Program-made: the position numbers and the translations under genes
Part shown: piece by piece, positions 35,486 through 44,938 of the stretch
Layout: every line of letters starts with the position of its first letter
Numbering within the stretch: position 1 is the stretch's first letter
Notes under the pieces: generated by a model
What the model saw: the letters and a program-made list of their open reading frames with translations, nothing else
Database searches by the model: none
Told to the model about the DNA's origin: nothing
NCBI GenBank assembly: GCA_020832305.1
Contig: JAFIEV010000056.1
Coordinates: 1 to 64,000, forward strand
Length of the DNA: 64,000 nucleotides
Source of the DNA: Cyclobacteriaceae bacterium
Lineage (GTDB): Bacteria > Bacteroidota > Bacteroidia > Cytophagales > Cyclobacteriaceae
Direction: 5' to 3'

Positions 35486-35719
35486 CGTTTTGAGGGTGCC
35501 TTCATATATAACCAGAAAGCCCTGAATCCGGAGGATTCTAATGTCTATAGCACAAATGCCGATGCTATACAATCGACCCCGGAGGGTGTCGGATCTACAA
35601 AAAAACCAGCCAGGTCACGCGTGATGCCTGTGCTTTCTTACCTGTAAACACATTGAAAATCAATAACATAAAGCATAAAGTATATGCTGTTATTTGAATC
35701 GCCTTGTCTTATTTCGGAC

Positions 35720-36412
35720 TTACCTGATAAATATTTTTGAATTCTTGCTTTTTTCAAGGTTAAGTTTGCCTGCACTATTTCGCAATTCCAGGCGCGAATT
35801 GTTGCCAAGGATCCCGCTGATTTCCGCTGCATAATCATTTAGTTGTACCTGACTTGCTTTCAAGTCAATATGCAGCTGATCTACACCATAAAGTTCGGCT
35901 TTGCTTTCGTCCTCGGCAACCAGATTAAGCGCTTTAATTTCAGACCCCATAGAAGTAATCTTCACCCTGGCGGCATGCATGCGCAATGTAAGTTGTTCTT
36001 GTCGGAACTCTGACATTAACAATTCAGCGCCATGCATTACCAAAATTGCATCAAGCTGAGGTGTTTTCAATACAGCTTCGGCTAATCCCTTTCTTGCCCA
36101 AACATCAATAAAGCAGGTGTCATTGGCCACCCGGTAGCTGAGCTCTGGTGTATTTGTTTCATTGGGATAGATCAAAAAGTCAATGGCATGGGATGTGCCG
36201 GTGGCAAGCTTTACTTTGGCATCACCTGTAATGTGCAAGACCCTAAAACTTTCCATTGATTTGGTATCAATAGTGGCTACAGGATAGCGCGTTTCATAAC
36301 TCAATTTTTCCTTATGACTAAATCCAAAAATAATGGTTGTGGCGATCAGCAGAAGTAAAAGGCCCAGATAGCCAAGTAAAAGGGTATTGCTAGTTTTTAT
36401 TTTCATGGTCAT
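35720..36412 (-). CDS. GIN-domain (DUF2807-like) envelope protein
   Basis: This 230 aa protein has one N-terminal membrane helix (about residues 10-30, LLLGYLGLLLLLIATTIIFGF). A strand-rich domain follows with regularly spaced short hydrophobic strands (ALNLVAEDESKAELYGVDQLHIDLKASQVQLNDYAAEISGILGNNSRLELRNSAGKLNLEKSK). That is the right-handed helix pattern of the GIN/DUF2807 family, common in Bacteroidota and often called adhesin-like. It overlaps the 3' end of the GntR gene by about 23 bp, so it belongs to the ABC-GntR operon. A later start two codons in is possible. It may sense or stabilise something at the envelope. Confidence 0.85.
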   Translation of the reverse strand: MTMKIKTSNTLLLGYLGLLLLLIATTIIFGFSHKEKLSYETRYPVATIDTKSMESFRVLHITGDAKVKLATGTSHAIDFLIYPNETNTPELSYRVANDTCFIDVWARKGLAEAVLKTPQLDAILVMHGAELLMSEFRQEQLTLRMHAARVKITSMGSEIKALNLVAEDESKAELYGVDQLHIDLKASQVQLNDYAAEISGILGNNSRLELRNSAGKLNLEKSKNSKIFIR

Positions 36413-36770
36413 TCTTTTTTATCAGGTTTATTAATTCAGATAAATCTGTAGACTTGAGTTGAAGGAGTTTAACGCGCTCCATCAGACGTGGAAGCTCTTT
36501 ATCAAAGAATTCGCGCTTTTGAATGGCATGAATTATTTGAGGGGCTTCATCGGCGACAAAAAAGCCAATACCACGTTTATTTTCAATAATGCCTTTGCTT
36601 TCCATTTCACTGTAGCTGCGCATTACGGTATTTCGATTTACCTCCATATCCTCCGCCAGTTCGCGAACAGAAGGTATACGTTCCCCAGGTTGAATCTTTT
36701 TCTCTAAAATCCGGTTATTTAACCATTCCTCTATTTGCAGAAATATATTTTTAGACTCGCTGAATTCCAT
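36390..36770 (-). CDS. GntR-family regulator, YtrA type
   Basis: This 126 aa protein has the winged-helix GntR start FLQIEEWLNNRILEKKIQPGERIPSVRELAEDMEVNRNTVMRSYSEMESKGIIENKRGIGFFV. A short all-helical tail of ~45 residues follows, and the absence of a ligand-binding domain defines the YtrA subgroup. These usually repress an ABC transporter operon in which they are encoded. Here the ABC permease and ATPase genes are directly upstream in the same operon (1-bp gap), and a matching GTGTCATA/TATGACAC palindrome lies at the operon start. Confidence 0.92.
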   Translation of the reverse strand: MEFSESKNIFLQIEEWLNNRILEKKIQPGERIPSVRELAEDMEVNRNTVMRSYSEMESKGIIENKRGIGFFVADEAPQIIHAIQKREFFDKELPRLMERVKLLQLKSTDLSELINLIKKNDHENKN

Positions 36771-36771
36771 C

Positions 36772-37581
36772 TCAGACCTCCCTTTCTTTAAGTTTTAAAT
36801 AGGTGGCCAACCAGCTTATGATGAGTGTCATTGCCATAAGTACCACTAAACTTACTTCTTGCCAGGTAATATGGTCAGGAAGACCATCGGTATAGAAATT
36901 GGGCCTCAGGTCTTCGATTCCTCCCTTCAAAAATCCAATAAAACGTATGAAGTAATAGATCACAACCTGAAGGATAAAGACGCTCAGTAAAGTCTTCAGC
37001 AAGTTCCATTTGCCAAACGCGATGCTTCCCAATTGTATGACCGTTAAGGTAAAAATTGCCCCGAAAAAGGCGCTAAAATCCCCAATAAAACGACCTGTTT
37101 TTGGTTGTACCAGTTCGAAATGAAAGACAGGGATTTCCGGAAGGCCTTTCTTTGGGTTGTAATATTCAACATAGAGGCCGGCCAGGCTTTTGAAAAGAGG
37201 AATGAAAGCATTTACGCTTGCATAAAAGAAAAACGGATATAACAGTGTAAAGAGAAATATGCGCAAAAACCAGTGCAAAAAGTACTTTTCAAAGGTGGAG
37301 GCCGGCAAGCCCAGATATGTTATGGCACTATGGCGCTTCTTAAGGGCTCCAAAACTCTTTGTATTGAAAAAAATACCTGCAGCCAGGTATCCAATGATGA
37401 AAATAGGAATGTAATTATTTTCATGATATGTAGATCCCATCGCATTGATCATTCCCAAAAGCAGGACCATCCACAAAGCGCCAATGAGTATAGGTATGAG
37501 CAGGATATATTCCCATTTATTGGAGTAAAATTCAAATCGAAGAAGCCTGTAAAAACGGTGTAAATCAAAATGTTTTTTCAT
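36772..37581 (-). CDS. ABC transporter permease, six membrane helices
   Basis: This 269 aa protein has about six hydrophobic helices (~24-45, 55-73, 107-132, 172-192, 197-222, 243-262). It is an ABC-2-like export permease of the kind that accompanies YtrA regulators. The substrate cannot be read. It overlaps the ATPase gene by 4 bp and is followed immediately by the regulator gene. In Firmicutes, YtrA-type operons respond to envelope stress; that parallel is only suggestive here. Confidence 0.85.
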   Translation of the reverse strand: MKKHFDLHRFYRLLRFEFYSNKWEYILLIPILIGALWMVLLLGMINAMGSTYHENNYIPIFIIGYLAAGIFFNTKSFGALKKRHSAITYLGLPASTFEKYFLHWFLRIFLFTLLYPFFFYASVNAFIPLFKSLAGLYVEYYNPKKGLPEIPVFHFELVQPKTGRFIGDFSAFFGAIFTLTVIQLGSIAFGKWNLLKTLLSVFILQVVIYYFIRFIGFLKGGIEDLRPNFYTDGLPDHITWQEVSLVVLMAMTLIISWLATYLKLKEREV

Positions 37582-38423
37582 GATGTGGTTTGGATTTCCT
37601 GGTGTTGAAAAGATATTTTGTTTTGGGAAGCAGCATTGAAAAAAAGCTCGAGGTTTACCTGGGTAGGACTTTCACCTGTGGTGAGTTCTTTAATGAAATG
37701 ATAACCACCCTGACCTTTTTCGGCATAAACCCAGTTTCCCTGTTGCTGTGTGCTGAATCCAAAGGCATAGCGATCACTGACCGAGAGCATTTCCTGATCG
37801 ATAACGACCCTGCCATTGTCTATCAGGATTACCCTGTCGATTAGATTTTCTACATCCTTTACCTGATGGGTACTGATCACAACCGTTTGATCAGGTTTCA
37901 AATTGGCGGCAACCATCTTGCGGAAAAGACTTTTTGATGGGATGTCCAGACCATTGGTGGGTTCATCCAGGAGCAGTATTTTGCAGCCTGATGAAAGTAC
38001 AAAAGCGATTAAGAACTTTTTACGCTGCCCATATGAACACTTACCGAACTTTCGGCTGGGATCAAGGTCAAAATCCTGAAGTAATTTTTCAAAACGTTCT
38101 TGTTCAAAACGAGGAAAAAACATGGATAAAGATTTTCCATAGCTTTTCATACTTACCTTATCAGGCAGGTGATGTTCTTCGGGAATCATGATGACTTCCT
38201 GCAGAAAAAAAGGAGATCGCTCAAAAGGATTGAAACCAAGAACCGCCACATCACCTTCATGAGCCTTGAGAAAGCCATTCATCAAACGCAATAGGGTTGA
38301 TTTTCCCGCCCCATTTTTTCCCAGGAGTCCAATTATGTTCCCTTCAGATATTTTCAGGTCCATGTTTTGAAAGAGTTGTTCCGATTTACCATAGCCGTAG
38401 CTAACGTTCCTGAGTTGTATCAT
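37578..38423 (-). CDS. ABC transporter ATP-binding protein
   Basis: This 281 aa protein has Walker A GLLGKNGAGKSTLL (~residues 32-45), signature CSYGQRKKF in place of LSGGQ, Walker B ILLLDEPTNGLD, and the switch histidine ISTHQVKD. The ~60 residues after the core are not conserved and probably regulatory. The weak signature (SYGQ) is frequent in ABC-2 type ATPases of the YtrB/CcmA branch. It is the first gene of the operon ABC-permease-GntR-GIN. Confidence 0.9.
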   Translation of the reverse strand: MIQLRNVSYGYGKSEQLFQNMDLKISEGNIIGLLGKNGAGKSTLLRLMNGFLKAHEGDVAVLGFNPFERSPFFLQEVIMIPEEHHLPDKVSMKSYGKSLSMFFPRFEQERFEKLLQDFDLDPSRKFGKCSYGQRKKFLIAFVLSSGCKILLLDEPTNGLDIPSKSLFRKMVAANLKPDQTVVISTHQVKDVENLIDRVILIDNGRVVIDQEMLSVSDRYAFGFSTQQQGNWVYAEKGQGGYHFIKELTTGESPTQVNLELFFNAASQNKISFQHQEIQTTS

Positions 38424-38438
38424 TGACTTAGTGTTTTA

Positions 38439-38460
38439 GTGTCATAGTGTATTATGACAC
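38439..38460. promoter_or_regulatory. Operator for the GntR/YtrA regulator
   Basis: GTGTCATA and TATGACAC form perfect 8-bp arms around 6 bases, 15 bp upstream of the ATPase start. GT...AC half-sites with an A/T-rich centre fit known YtrA-class sites. A further GTGT repeat lies just left of it. Confidence 0.65.
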
Positions 38461-38660
38461 AATAATGCAAAATAGAAATTTTTCTTGCAAATATTTTGGT
38501 TTCTTTTTATTGACTTTGTGAAAGTGGGATCTGTCTTCCTTAAAATTTGCAGATAAATCATCATATTTGATGCATTTCAAGCTCTGCTGGCGCAGGGGTG
38601 CTGCGTGTGACTCTATTATATATCTACAAATCAACTACCTACAGTCCCGAACAGTACCTG

Positions 38661-38728
38661 GTATGATTGTTTTTGGCAAAAGAACAGCTTCTGATTCCGG
38701 TCTTCGTTGCAAACGAGGACCATTGGTG
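38661..38728. repeat. Diverged third copy of the 67-bp hairpin unit
   Basis: This shares GTATGATT at the left and TTCGTTGCAAACGAGGACC at the right with the two identical copies at 35.2-35.5 kb, but the middle has drifted. The rest of the ~500-bp gap up to the TerB-like gene shows no coding sequence. Confidence 0.75.
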
Positions 38729-38906
38729 ACCATTGGCTTTTTAACCTACGAGATTATCCCCCTTCCCCCGAAATCGGGATTCCGGCCCTCGTCGCTGACA
38801 AGGACTATTCGCACTCTTAACTCTACACTTAACACACAATGTAGAGGGATGAGTGCCGTAGGTATTGCCCCATTCCACTCGAATTTAAACCCTGACTTTC
38901 CCACAC

Positions 38907-38937
38907 AAAAAAAACCTCCCTGAGCAGGAGGTTTTTT
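38907..38937 (-). terminator. Rho-independent terminator
   Basis: AAAACCTCC and GGAGGTTTT form a stem around CTGAGCA, with A/T runs on both sides, so it can work in either direction. It lies 40 bp past the stop of the TerB-like gene. Confidence 0.85.
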
Positions 38938-38976
38938 CACCTTTTTAACATTTAGAATCAATAACCTTAATTATGA

Positions 38977-39375
38977 CTAGTTTAACCTGTATTTCAATGA
39001 TTTTTCAAAAAGGAAATTTCTGTCAGAAGTAACAGTTGGATCGCTGTAAATATGCTTTGATAGTTCAGAAACCACCTGTCGTTTGTACCCCAGTTTACTG
39101 GCCAGGTCTTCACAGAAATTGATTTCAGATTTAAATACCTGTCCGTCTGCCTTCATCAGAGCAATGATCATATATAGATTTTCGAAACGTTCCTCATCGC
39201 TCAATGTATCCATCTCTCCAATCGGTTCGGGTTTGCGCATCATTTCTTTCACTTCTTCCTCCCCGATGCCATTGGCGGCAGCAAATTTATAAATCAATTT
39301 ACTTTCTTTTCCTGCCAGTGCCTGATCTATTGTGGCCAGTTGCAAGAGTGCGTTAAGTTGTTTCTTCTTATACAT
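38977..39375 (-). CDS. TerB-like helical protein
   Basis: This 132 aa all-helical protein has the TerB-type pattern: LLQLATIDQALAGKESKLIYKFAAANGIGEEEV, then a second repeat-like half with MIIALMKADGQVFKSEINFCEDLASKLGY. TerB domains are linked to tellurite resistance and envelope stress in other bacteria, but small stand-alone versions in Bacteroidota have no assigned role. I see no other ter genes. It is probably monocistronic, with a strong terminator downstream. Confidence 0.75.
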   Translation of the reverse strand: MYKKKQLNALLQLATIDQALAGKESKLIYKFAAANGIGEEEVKEMMRKPEPIGEMDTLSDEERFENLYMIIALMKADGQVFKSEINFCEDLASKLGYKRQVVSELSKHIYSDPTVTSDRNFLFEKSLKYRLN

Positions 39376-39578
39376 AATACAATCTTTTTAAATTTTCTTT
39401 TCGATGATCAAATGTAGGAAGACTTTTATAGAGCCACCGTTGAAAAAATAGAGCTACATTATACATGTGAGAAAAGGAGTGATTTGTGGTCATTTACAAG
39501 TGAAATCCTGCGATTTATCGATTAAATCGCTGAAAAAGAGAATAGATACAGCCAATCGTGGTTTTGCAATAATGTGCT

Positions 39579-40367
39579 TTAAGTAGTCAGTTTTTGTATT
39601 TTTTTATTAAAAAAATATCTGATTTCTGTTTTTTCTACAGCGAGGGCCTGTTGATCATAGTTTTTTTCTGAAAAAATCAGCACATCGTTATGCCCGATTG
39701 CCAGTATGCTCGAGCAGCGCGTGCCATAGTCGGGGGAATGAATAAATATAGGAGAAAGCATTTTTTCCATCTCCAGGGGTATACCGGTATCGGGCAATGA
39801 TGATTCTTCAGCACGGTTATGGTCATACATACAAAGGTGCAGTGCTTCGACATCCAGGTTTTCCTGTAATGGCATAGCCTGCAGTTTGTTGAGTATTCTT
39901 TGGCTCTTTGGCCATGGGCTATCCAGGAAGTGGTTGCTGAGGGCATGCCAGCCATCATTTATTTCTGCAATTTCATCACGCACATTGGAGTAATAACAGC
40001 AGTTTGATCCCTGGCCCACCAATAGATTAAACCCATGAAAATCCCCGCTTTTTTTTCGTACTTCATTCAGATAATCCAATGGGGAAAGATTACCTGCCAG
40101 ATAATCACGCACCAGCCAACCCCTTGAATGCGGGTTGTCAGAAAAATATTTCGGATCCCGGTAATTGGTTAGGGCGGCCCAACAACCCCGCTCATTGACG
40201 CCAAGCCAGGTGCCTCCCGATTGTAAATCACGGCCTGCCCAAATACCTGGTATATCATGCCAAAAGCCGGCAGTTGTGGTTTTACGACGGTAAAATTCAT
40301 CACGGTTGGCCAGGAGTAAAAGCGGGTATTTTTTTGAAATATTTATTCCCAGGGCTATCAGGCACAT
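39579..40367 (-). CDS. NRDE-family protein (TANGO2-like)
   Basis: The protein is 262 aa when started at 40367, which gives MCLIAL. In the NRDE/TANGO2 family the cysteine after the initiator methionine is conserved and expected to be the N-terminal nucleophile, so the start two codons upstream (MFMCL) is less likely. The family name motif is present as LLANRDEFYRR (residues ~18-28), followed by WAGRDLQSGGTWLGVNERGCWAALTNYRD. The later SSILAIG also fits. The biochemical role is not established; in eukaryotes TANGO2 has been linked to lipid and heme handling. It is a single gene. Confidence 0.92.
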   Translation of the reverse strand: MCLIALGINISKKYPLLLLANRDEFYRRKTTTAGFWHDIPGIWAGRDLQSGGTWLGVNERGCWAALTNYRDPKYFSDNPHSRGWLVRDYLAGNLSPLDYLNEVRKKSGDFHGFNLLVGQGSNCCYYSNVRDEIAEINDGWHALSNHFLDSPWPKSQRILNKLQAMPLQENLDVEALHLCMYDHNRAEESSLPDTGIPLEMEKMLSPIFIHSPDYGTRCSSILAIGHNDVLIFSEKNYDQQALAVEKTEIRYFFNKKIQKLTT

Positions 40368-40459
40368 AAACACATAGTTATTTGAGACAAAAGTAAGGCA
40401 CCTTTGTTAAAAAATTACCATTTATTGAAGAAAACGCCATTTATTGATCAGATAAATCG

Positions 40460-40467
40460 TAAATTTG
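40460..40467 (+). promoter_or_regulatory. Candidate -7 element of the serine biosynthesis gene
   Basis: TAAATTTG matches the -7 consensus about 80 bp before the start of the phosphatase-dehydrogenase fusion. The -33 TTG is not at ideal spacing. Confidence 0.4.
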
Positions 40468-40548
40468 CGGCCTTAAAGTTCAGATGGCTGAATTTTAACA
40501 TGAAATTGTAAAACATTATTTATCAAATAAGCTTTTTCTGCTTTCTTC

Positions 40549-42441
40549 ATGAACACCACCAAAAATTTTGTCATTGATTTTGACAGCACTTTTACCCAGG
40601 TAGAAGCGCTTGAAGTGCTCGCTGAAATTTCTTTAAGAAACCACCCTCAAAAGGAAGAAATTCTGTTGAAAATTAAGCAAATTACCGACCAGGGAATGGA
40701 AGGGGATATTTCATTTCGCGATTCACTTATACACCGGCTTGAATTGCTCGAGGCCAGCCGTTCGCATCTCAACCAGCTTATCGAAGAACTCAGAAATAAA
40801 GTTTCCCGCTCATTTGTGAGGAACAAACAGTTTTTCGATGAATTTTCAGATTCTATATACATTGTCTCCAATGGATTCAAAGAATTTATCTGCCCCATTG
40901 TAAAAGAATATGGTATAAAAGAAGAAAATGTATATGCCAATACTTTTATCTTCGACAGTATGGACAATATTACTGGATTTGATCAGGACAATGTCTTATC
41001 TTCTGATAATGGAAAGGTGGCCTTGCTCAACAGCCTGAATTTATCGGGTGATATTTATGTGATAGGCGATGGTTACACCGATTATGAGGTCAAAAAGGCA
41101 GGACTGGCCAATAAATTCTATGCCTTTACCGAAAATGTTGAGCGCAGCAAAGTGAGAGATGTTGCCGACCACGTGGCGCCCAGCCTCGATGAATTTTTAT
41201 ATCACAACAAACTTCCGGCATCAATTTCCTATCCCAAAAACCGGATAAATGTACTGCTGTTGGAAAACGTACATCCAATGGCTGAAAAGCTACTGCGGGA
41301 AGAGGGATATAATGTAGAAGTATATCCGGCGGGCCTCGACGAAGATGAACTCTGTGAGAAAATCAAAAATGTATCTATACTGGGCATACGCTCCAAAACC
41401 CAGGTTACACAAAAGGTGATCGATCATGCCAATCGTTTAATGGCTATTGGCGCCTTCTGTATCGGCACCAACCAAATCGACCTGCAGGCTTGTCTGAAAA
41501 AAGGTATAGTAGTATTTAATGCGCCTTTTAGCAATACGCGATCTGTAGTAGAATTGGCCATAGGGGAAATCATTTTGCTCATGCGCAACCTTCCTGACAA
41601 GATTGCCGGGATGCACCTGGGTAAATGGGATAAGTCAGCTAAAAACAGCCATGAAGTGCGCGGCAAGAAACTCGGCATCATTGGCTATGGCAATATAGGC
41701 GCTCAGTTATCTATTTTGGCTGAAGCCATGGGGATGGAAGTGTATTATTACGATATTACAGAGAAACTGGCCCTGGGCAATGCACGTAAGACGGATAGCC
41801 TTGATGAATTATTGCAAATTTCTGATATTATATCATTGCATGTAGATGGACGGCCCGACAATAAAAACATGATCGGTGATCGCGAATTCCATCTGATGAA
41901 AGATGGCGTGATTTTCGTAAACCTGAGCCGCGGGCATGTGGTGGATATCGATTCTATGCGGGTACATATACAGAGTGGCAAGATCAGGGGCGCCGCCATT
42001 GATGTGTTTCCCTATGAGCCCAAAAGCAATAATGAACCTTTTGAATCTCCGTTGGTGGGTATGCCCAATACCATCCTTACACCGCATGTGGGCGGCAGCA
42101 CCTCAGAAGCACAGGAAAACATTGCGCGATTTGTGCCGGCCCGCATTATGGAATATATCAATACCGGCAGCACCACCAATAGTGTGAACTTCCCCGAAAT
42201 TCAGTTGCCACCAATGAAGAATGCACATCGAATGATGCATATTCATCACAATGTACCGGGTGTATTGGCTGCCATTAACCAGGTAATCGCCAAACACAAC
42301 CTCAATATCATTGGTCAGTACCTCAAAACCAATGAAAGTATAGGCTATATGATTTTGGCCGTAGATAAGGAATACGACAATGAAGTTATCAACGAGCTTA
42401 AGAATGTAGAGCATACCATTCGATTCAGGGTGTTGTATTGA
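40549..42441 (+). CDS. serA: Phosphoserine phosphatase-like / 3-phosphoglycerate dehydrogenase fusion
   Basis: This 630 aa protein has two catalytic parts. Residues 1 to ~215 are a HAD-IB phosphatase: FVIDFDST (Asp 10 nucleophile, Asp 12), SNGFKEFI (motif II), and IGDGYTDYE (motif IV acidic pair). This is the SerB type. From ~230 to ~545 comes a 2-hydroxyacid dehydrogenase with NAD loop GIIGYGNIG, IRSKTQ (catalytic Arg region) and LTPHVGGST (catalytic His), as in SerA. An ACT-like domain ends the protein (~560-630) and probably gives serine feedback. The dehydrogenase makes 3-phosphohydroxypyruvate and the phosphatase would release serine; the aminotransferase SerC is not in the window. All key residues are present in both halves. 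Confidence 0.92.
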   Translation: MNTTKNFVIDFDSTFTQVEALEVLAEISLRNHPQKEEILLKIKQITDQGMEGDISFRDSLIHRLELLEASRSHLNQLIEELRNKVSRSFVRNKQFFDEFSDSIYIVSNGFKEFICPIVKEYGIKEENVYANTFIFDSMDNITGFDQDNVLSSDNGKVALLNSLNLSGDIYVIGDGYTDYEVKKAGLANKFYAFTENVERSKVRDVADHVAPSLDEFLYHNKLPASISYPKNRINVLLLENVHPMAEKLLREEGYNVEVYPAGLDEDELCEKIKNVSILGIRSKTQVTQKVIDHANRLMAIGAFCIGTNQIDLQACLKKGIVVFNAPFSNTRSVVELAIGEIILLMRNLPDKIAGMHLGKWDKSAKNSHEVRGKKLGIIGYGNIGAQLSILAEAMGMEVYYYDITEKLALGNARKTDSLDELLQISDIISLHVDGRPDNKNMIGDREFHLMKDGVIFVNLSRGHVVDIDSMRVHIQSGKIRGAAIDVFPYEPKSNNEPFESPLVGMPNTILTPHVGGSTSEAQENIARFVPARIMEYINTGSTTNSVNFPEIQLPPMKNAHRMMHIHHNVPGVLAAINQVIAKHNLNIIGQYLKTNESIGYMILAVDKEYDNEVINELKNVEHTIRFRVLY

Positions 42442-42549
42442 TAATACTCAATTCAACCGATACTCAAGGGAGCAGTTTGTGTTGGTTTTCAATAGATAAA
42501 ATATGAATAATCAGCGAGCCGAAAGGACTCGCAGCTAAATGATATACGT

Positions 42550-43662
42550 ATGAAAAAAGCTTTGATTACCGGGATAACCGGACAAGATGGTGCTTATCTT
42601 TCAGAATTGTTGCTGGAAAAAGGCTATGAGGTACACGGCATTAAGCGAAGAAGTTCTTTGTTTAACACCGACCGGATCGATCATCTGTATCAGGATCCTC
42701 ATGATTCAAACATCCGTTTTGTATTGCACTATGGCGACCTGACCGACTCGGCCAACGTGATACGCATCATACAGGAGATAAAACCCGATGAAATATACAA
42801 CCTCGGGGCTATGTCACATGTAAAGGTAAGTTTTGATACACCGGAATATACAGCCAATGTAGATGGACTGGGAACCCTTCGCATCCTGGAAGCGGTCCGC
42901 TTGTTGGGCCTTTCAGAGAAAACACGCATTTACCAGGCTTCTACTTCTGAATTGTATGGCCTTGTGCAGGAAGTGCCCCAGTCAGAAACCACGCCCTTTT
43001 ATCCCAGATCTCCTTATGCCGTGGCTAAACTGTATGGTTACTGGATTACCGTAAACTATCGCGAAGCCTATAATATGTATGCCTGTAATGGCATTCTGTT
43101 TAACCATGAATCACCTTTACGCGGGGAGACTTTTGTAACCCGGAAGATTACCCGTGGTGTTGCCCGCATTGCCCTGGGTATGCAGGACGCATTGTACCTG
43201 GGTAACCTCGATGCCAAAAGGGATTGGGGACATGCCAAAGATTATGTGGAGGCCATGTGGCTGATGCTGCAGCAGGAAAAAGCAGAGGATTTTGTTATTG
43301 CAACGGGTATTACTACGGCAGTGAGGGATTTTGTGCGACTTTCTTTTGCGCATGTGGGTGTTGAACTTGCCTTTAGCGGTAGCGGAGCCGAGGAGGAAGG
43401 ACGTGTTGTAAAAAGCCGGAATCCGGAATTTTCACTGCCTGAAGGAAAGGTCGTGGTTAAGGTTGACCCTCGGTATTACCGGCCGACAGAAGTTGATTTG
43501 CTGATCGGTAATGCTGAAAAAGCCCGCACCAAATTGGGCTGGAAGCTTAAATACGATTTACATGCCCTGGTAGAAGATATGATGGATGCAGACCTGGAGC
43601 TTTTTAAAAGGGATAAGTTGCTTTTAAAAGGAGGACATAAAGTATATAACTACCATGAATAA
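42550..43662 (+). CDS. gmd: GDP-mannose 4,6-dehydratase
   Basis: This 370 aa SDR enzyme has the NADP loop [29 protein letters not shown], the catalytic region ASTSELYG, and the YxxxK pair in [30 protein letters not shown] and [16 protein letters not shown], typical of GMD, follow. It converts GDP-mannose to GDP-4-keto-6-deoxymannose. It overlaps the next gene, GDP-fucose synthase, by 8 bp, so the two form the standard GDP-L-fucose pathway, probably for surface polysaccharides. Confidence 0.97.
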   Translation: MKKALITGITGQDGAYLSELLLEKGYEVHGIKRRSSLFNTDRIDHLYQDPHDSNIRFVLHYGDLTDSANVIRIIQEIKPDEIYNLGAMSHVKVSFDTPEYTANVDGLGTLRILEAVRLLGLSEKTRIYQASTSELYGLVQEVPQSETTPFYPRSPYAVAKLYGYWITVNYREAYNMYACNGILFNHESPLRGETFVTRKITRGVARIALGMQDALYLGNLDAKRDWGHAKDYVEAMWLMLQQEKAEDFVIATGITTAVRDFVRLSFAHVGVELAFSGSGAEEEGRVVKSRNPEFSLPEGKVVVKVDPRYYRPTEVDLLIGNAEKARTKLGWKLKYDLHALVEDMMDADLELFKRDKLLLKGGHKVYNYHE

Positions 43663-44584
43663 AGAGGCAAAAATTTTTGTAGCCGGGCATCGTGGTATGG
43701 TCGGCAGTGCCATCTGCCGAAAACTGCAGAAAGAAGGTTACAACAACCTTGTTACCAGAGGCAGCGGCGAACTGGACCTACGTCACCAACAGTCGGTCAT
43801 TGATTTTTTTAAAGAGGAAAAACCCGACTATGTATTTCTGGCAGCGGCAAAAGTAGGCGGCATACAGGCCAATAATATTTACCGGGCTGAATTTTTGTAT
43901 GATAACCTGATGATCCAAAATAATGTAATACATCAGGCTTATGCACATGGCGTAAAAAAGCTAATGTTTTTGGGAAGCTCATGTATTTATCCAAAAATGG
44001 CGCCCCAACCCCTGAAGGAGGAATACCTGCTAACCGGATTGCTCGAGTCAACCAACGAACCTTATGCCATTGCCAAGATTGCGGGTATAAAGATGTGTGA
44101 ATCTTACCGAAGGCAATATGGCGCAGATTTTATTTCTGTGATGCCGACCAACTTATATGGGCCAAATGATAACTACGATTTAAACAATTCCCATGTTTTG
44201 CCGGCTTTGTTGCGCAAGTTTCACGAGGCAAAAATCAGAGGTGATCAGGAGGTGGTTATTTGGGGCACCGGTTCACCTTTGCGGGAATTTATGCATGTGG
44301 ATGACCTGGCAGAAGCCTGTATTTTTTTAATGAATCAATACAATGGAGAAGGATTTTTAAATGTAGGTACGGGTACCGATATCAGCATCAAAGAACTGGC
44401 TTTGCTGATACAGGAGATTACAGGGTTCACAGGAGAATTGCGTTTTGACAAAACCAAGCCCGATGGAACCCCACGTAAACTGATGGACGTAGGAAAGCTG
44501 GAGGCTTTAGGGTTTAAAGCAAAGATCAGTCTTGAGGAAGGTATACGTGAGGTATACGAAGAATACAAACAAAAAAACCCATAG
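43655..44584 (+). CDS. fcl: GDP-L-fucose synthase
   Basis: This 309 aa epimerase-reductase has the NADP loop [12 protein letters not shown], the [21 protein letters not shown] segment, [20 protein letters not shown] with the Tyr-Lys pair, and [30 protein letters not shown], which is diagnostic. It converts the product of Gmd into GDP-L-fucose. It is translationally coupled to gmd. Length is normal. Confidence 0.97.
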   Translation: MNKEAKIFVAGHRGMVGSAICRKLQKEGYNNLVTRGSGELDLRHQQSVIDFFKEEKPDYVFLAAAKVGGIQANNIYRAEFLYDNLMIQNNVIHQAYAHGVKKLMFLGSSCIYPKMAPQPLKEEYLLTGLLESTNEPYAIAKIAGIKMCESYRRQYGADFISVMPTNLYGPNDNYDLNNSHVLPALLRKFHEAKIRGDQEVVIWGTGSPLREFMHVDDLAEACIFLMNQYNGEGFLNVGTGTDISIKELALLIQEITGFTGELRFDKTKPDGTPRKLMDVGKLEALGFKAKISLEEGIREVYEEYKQKNP

Positions 44585-44938
44585 AGAGCCAGAAGGTGGT
44601 TTAATCAAACCTCCAATAGACACGATTTGGGCTGCCTCAGCTATGGGCAACTATCCACTGTTAGCCTTCTGCCCGGGGGCAGCGAGGTCCCGCGAACGGG
44701 ATGAGGTCCAGTTTTCCAAAGAGGCTTGACCCGGTATAGTTTAAATGTTAGGTTTGAGAAACGATGTCCTGGTCTCGTATGGGTGTTTTTTAAAATATCT
44801 TTAATCCATCCCGTGCAGATGATTTATACAAAGTTAGTTCTAAAAAGACCTTAGATGCAAATAAATTTTATTGTGTCTTTGGTATGCTTTTTTGTTGTAA
44901 ACAGATAAAATGTTTAAATTGATACCAAATTACTTGGT
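44585..44938. other. Intergenic region after the GDP-fucose operon
   Basis: There is no gene. A GC-rich stem TCCCG-CGAA-CGGGA at about 44688-44701 is not followed by a T run, so it is at best a weak structure. The last 150 bp are A/T-rich and should hold the promoter of the SiaC-like gene. Confidence 0.4.
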
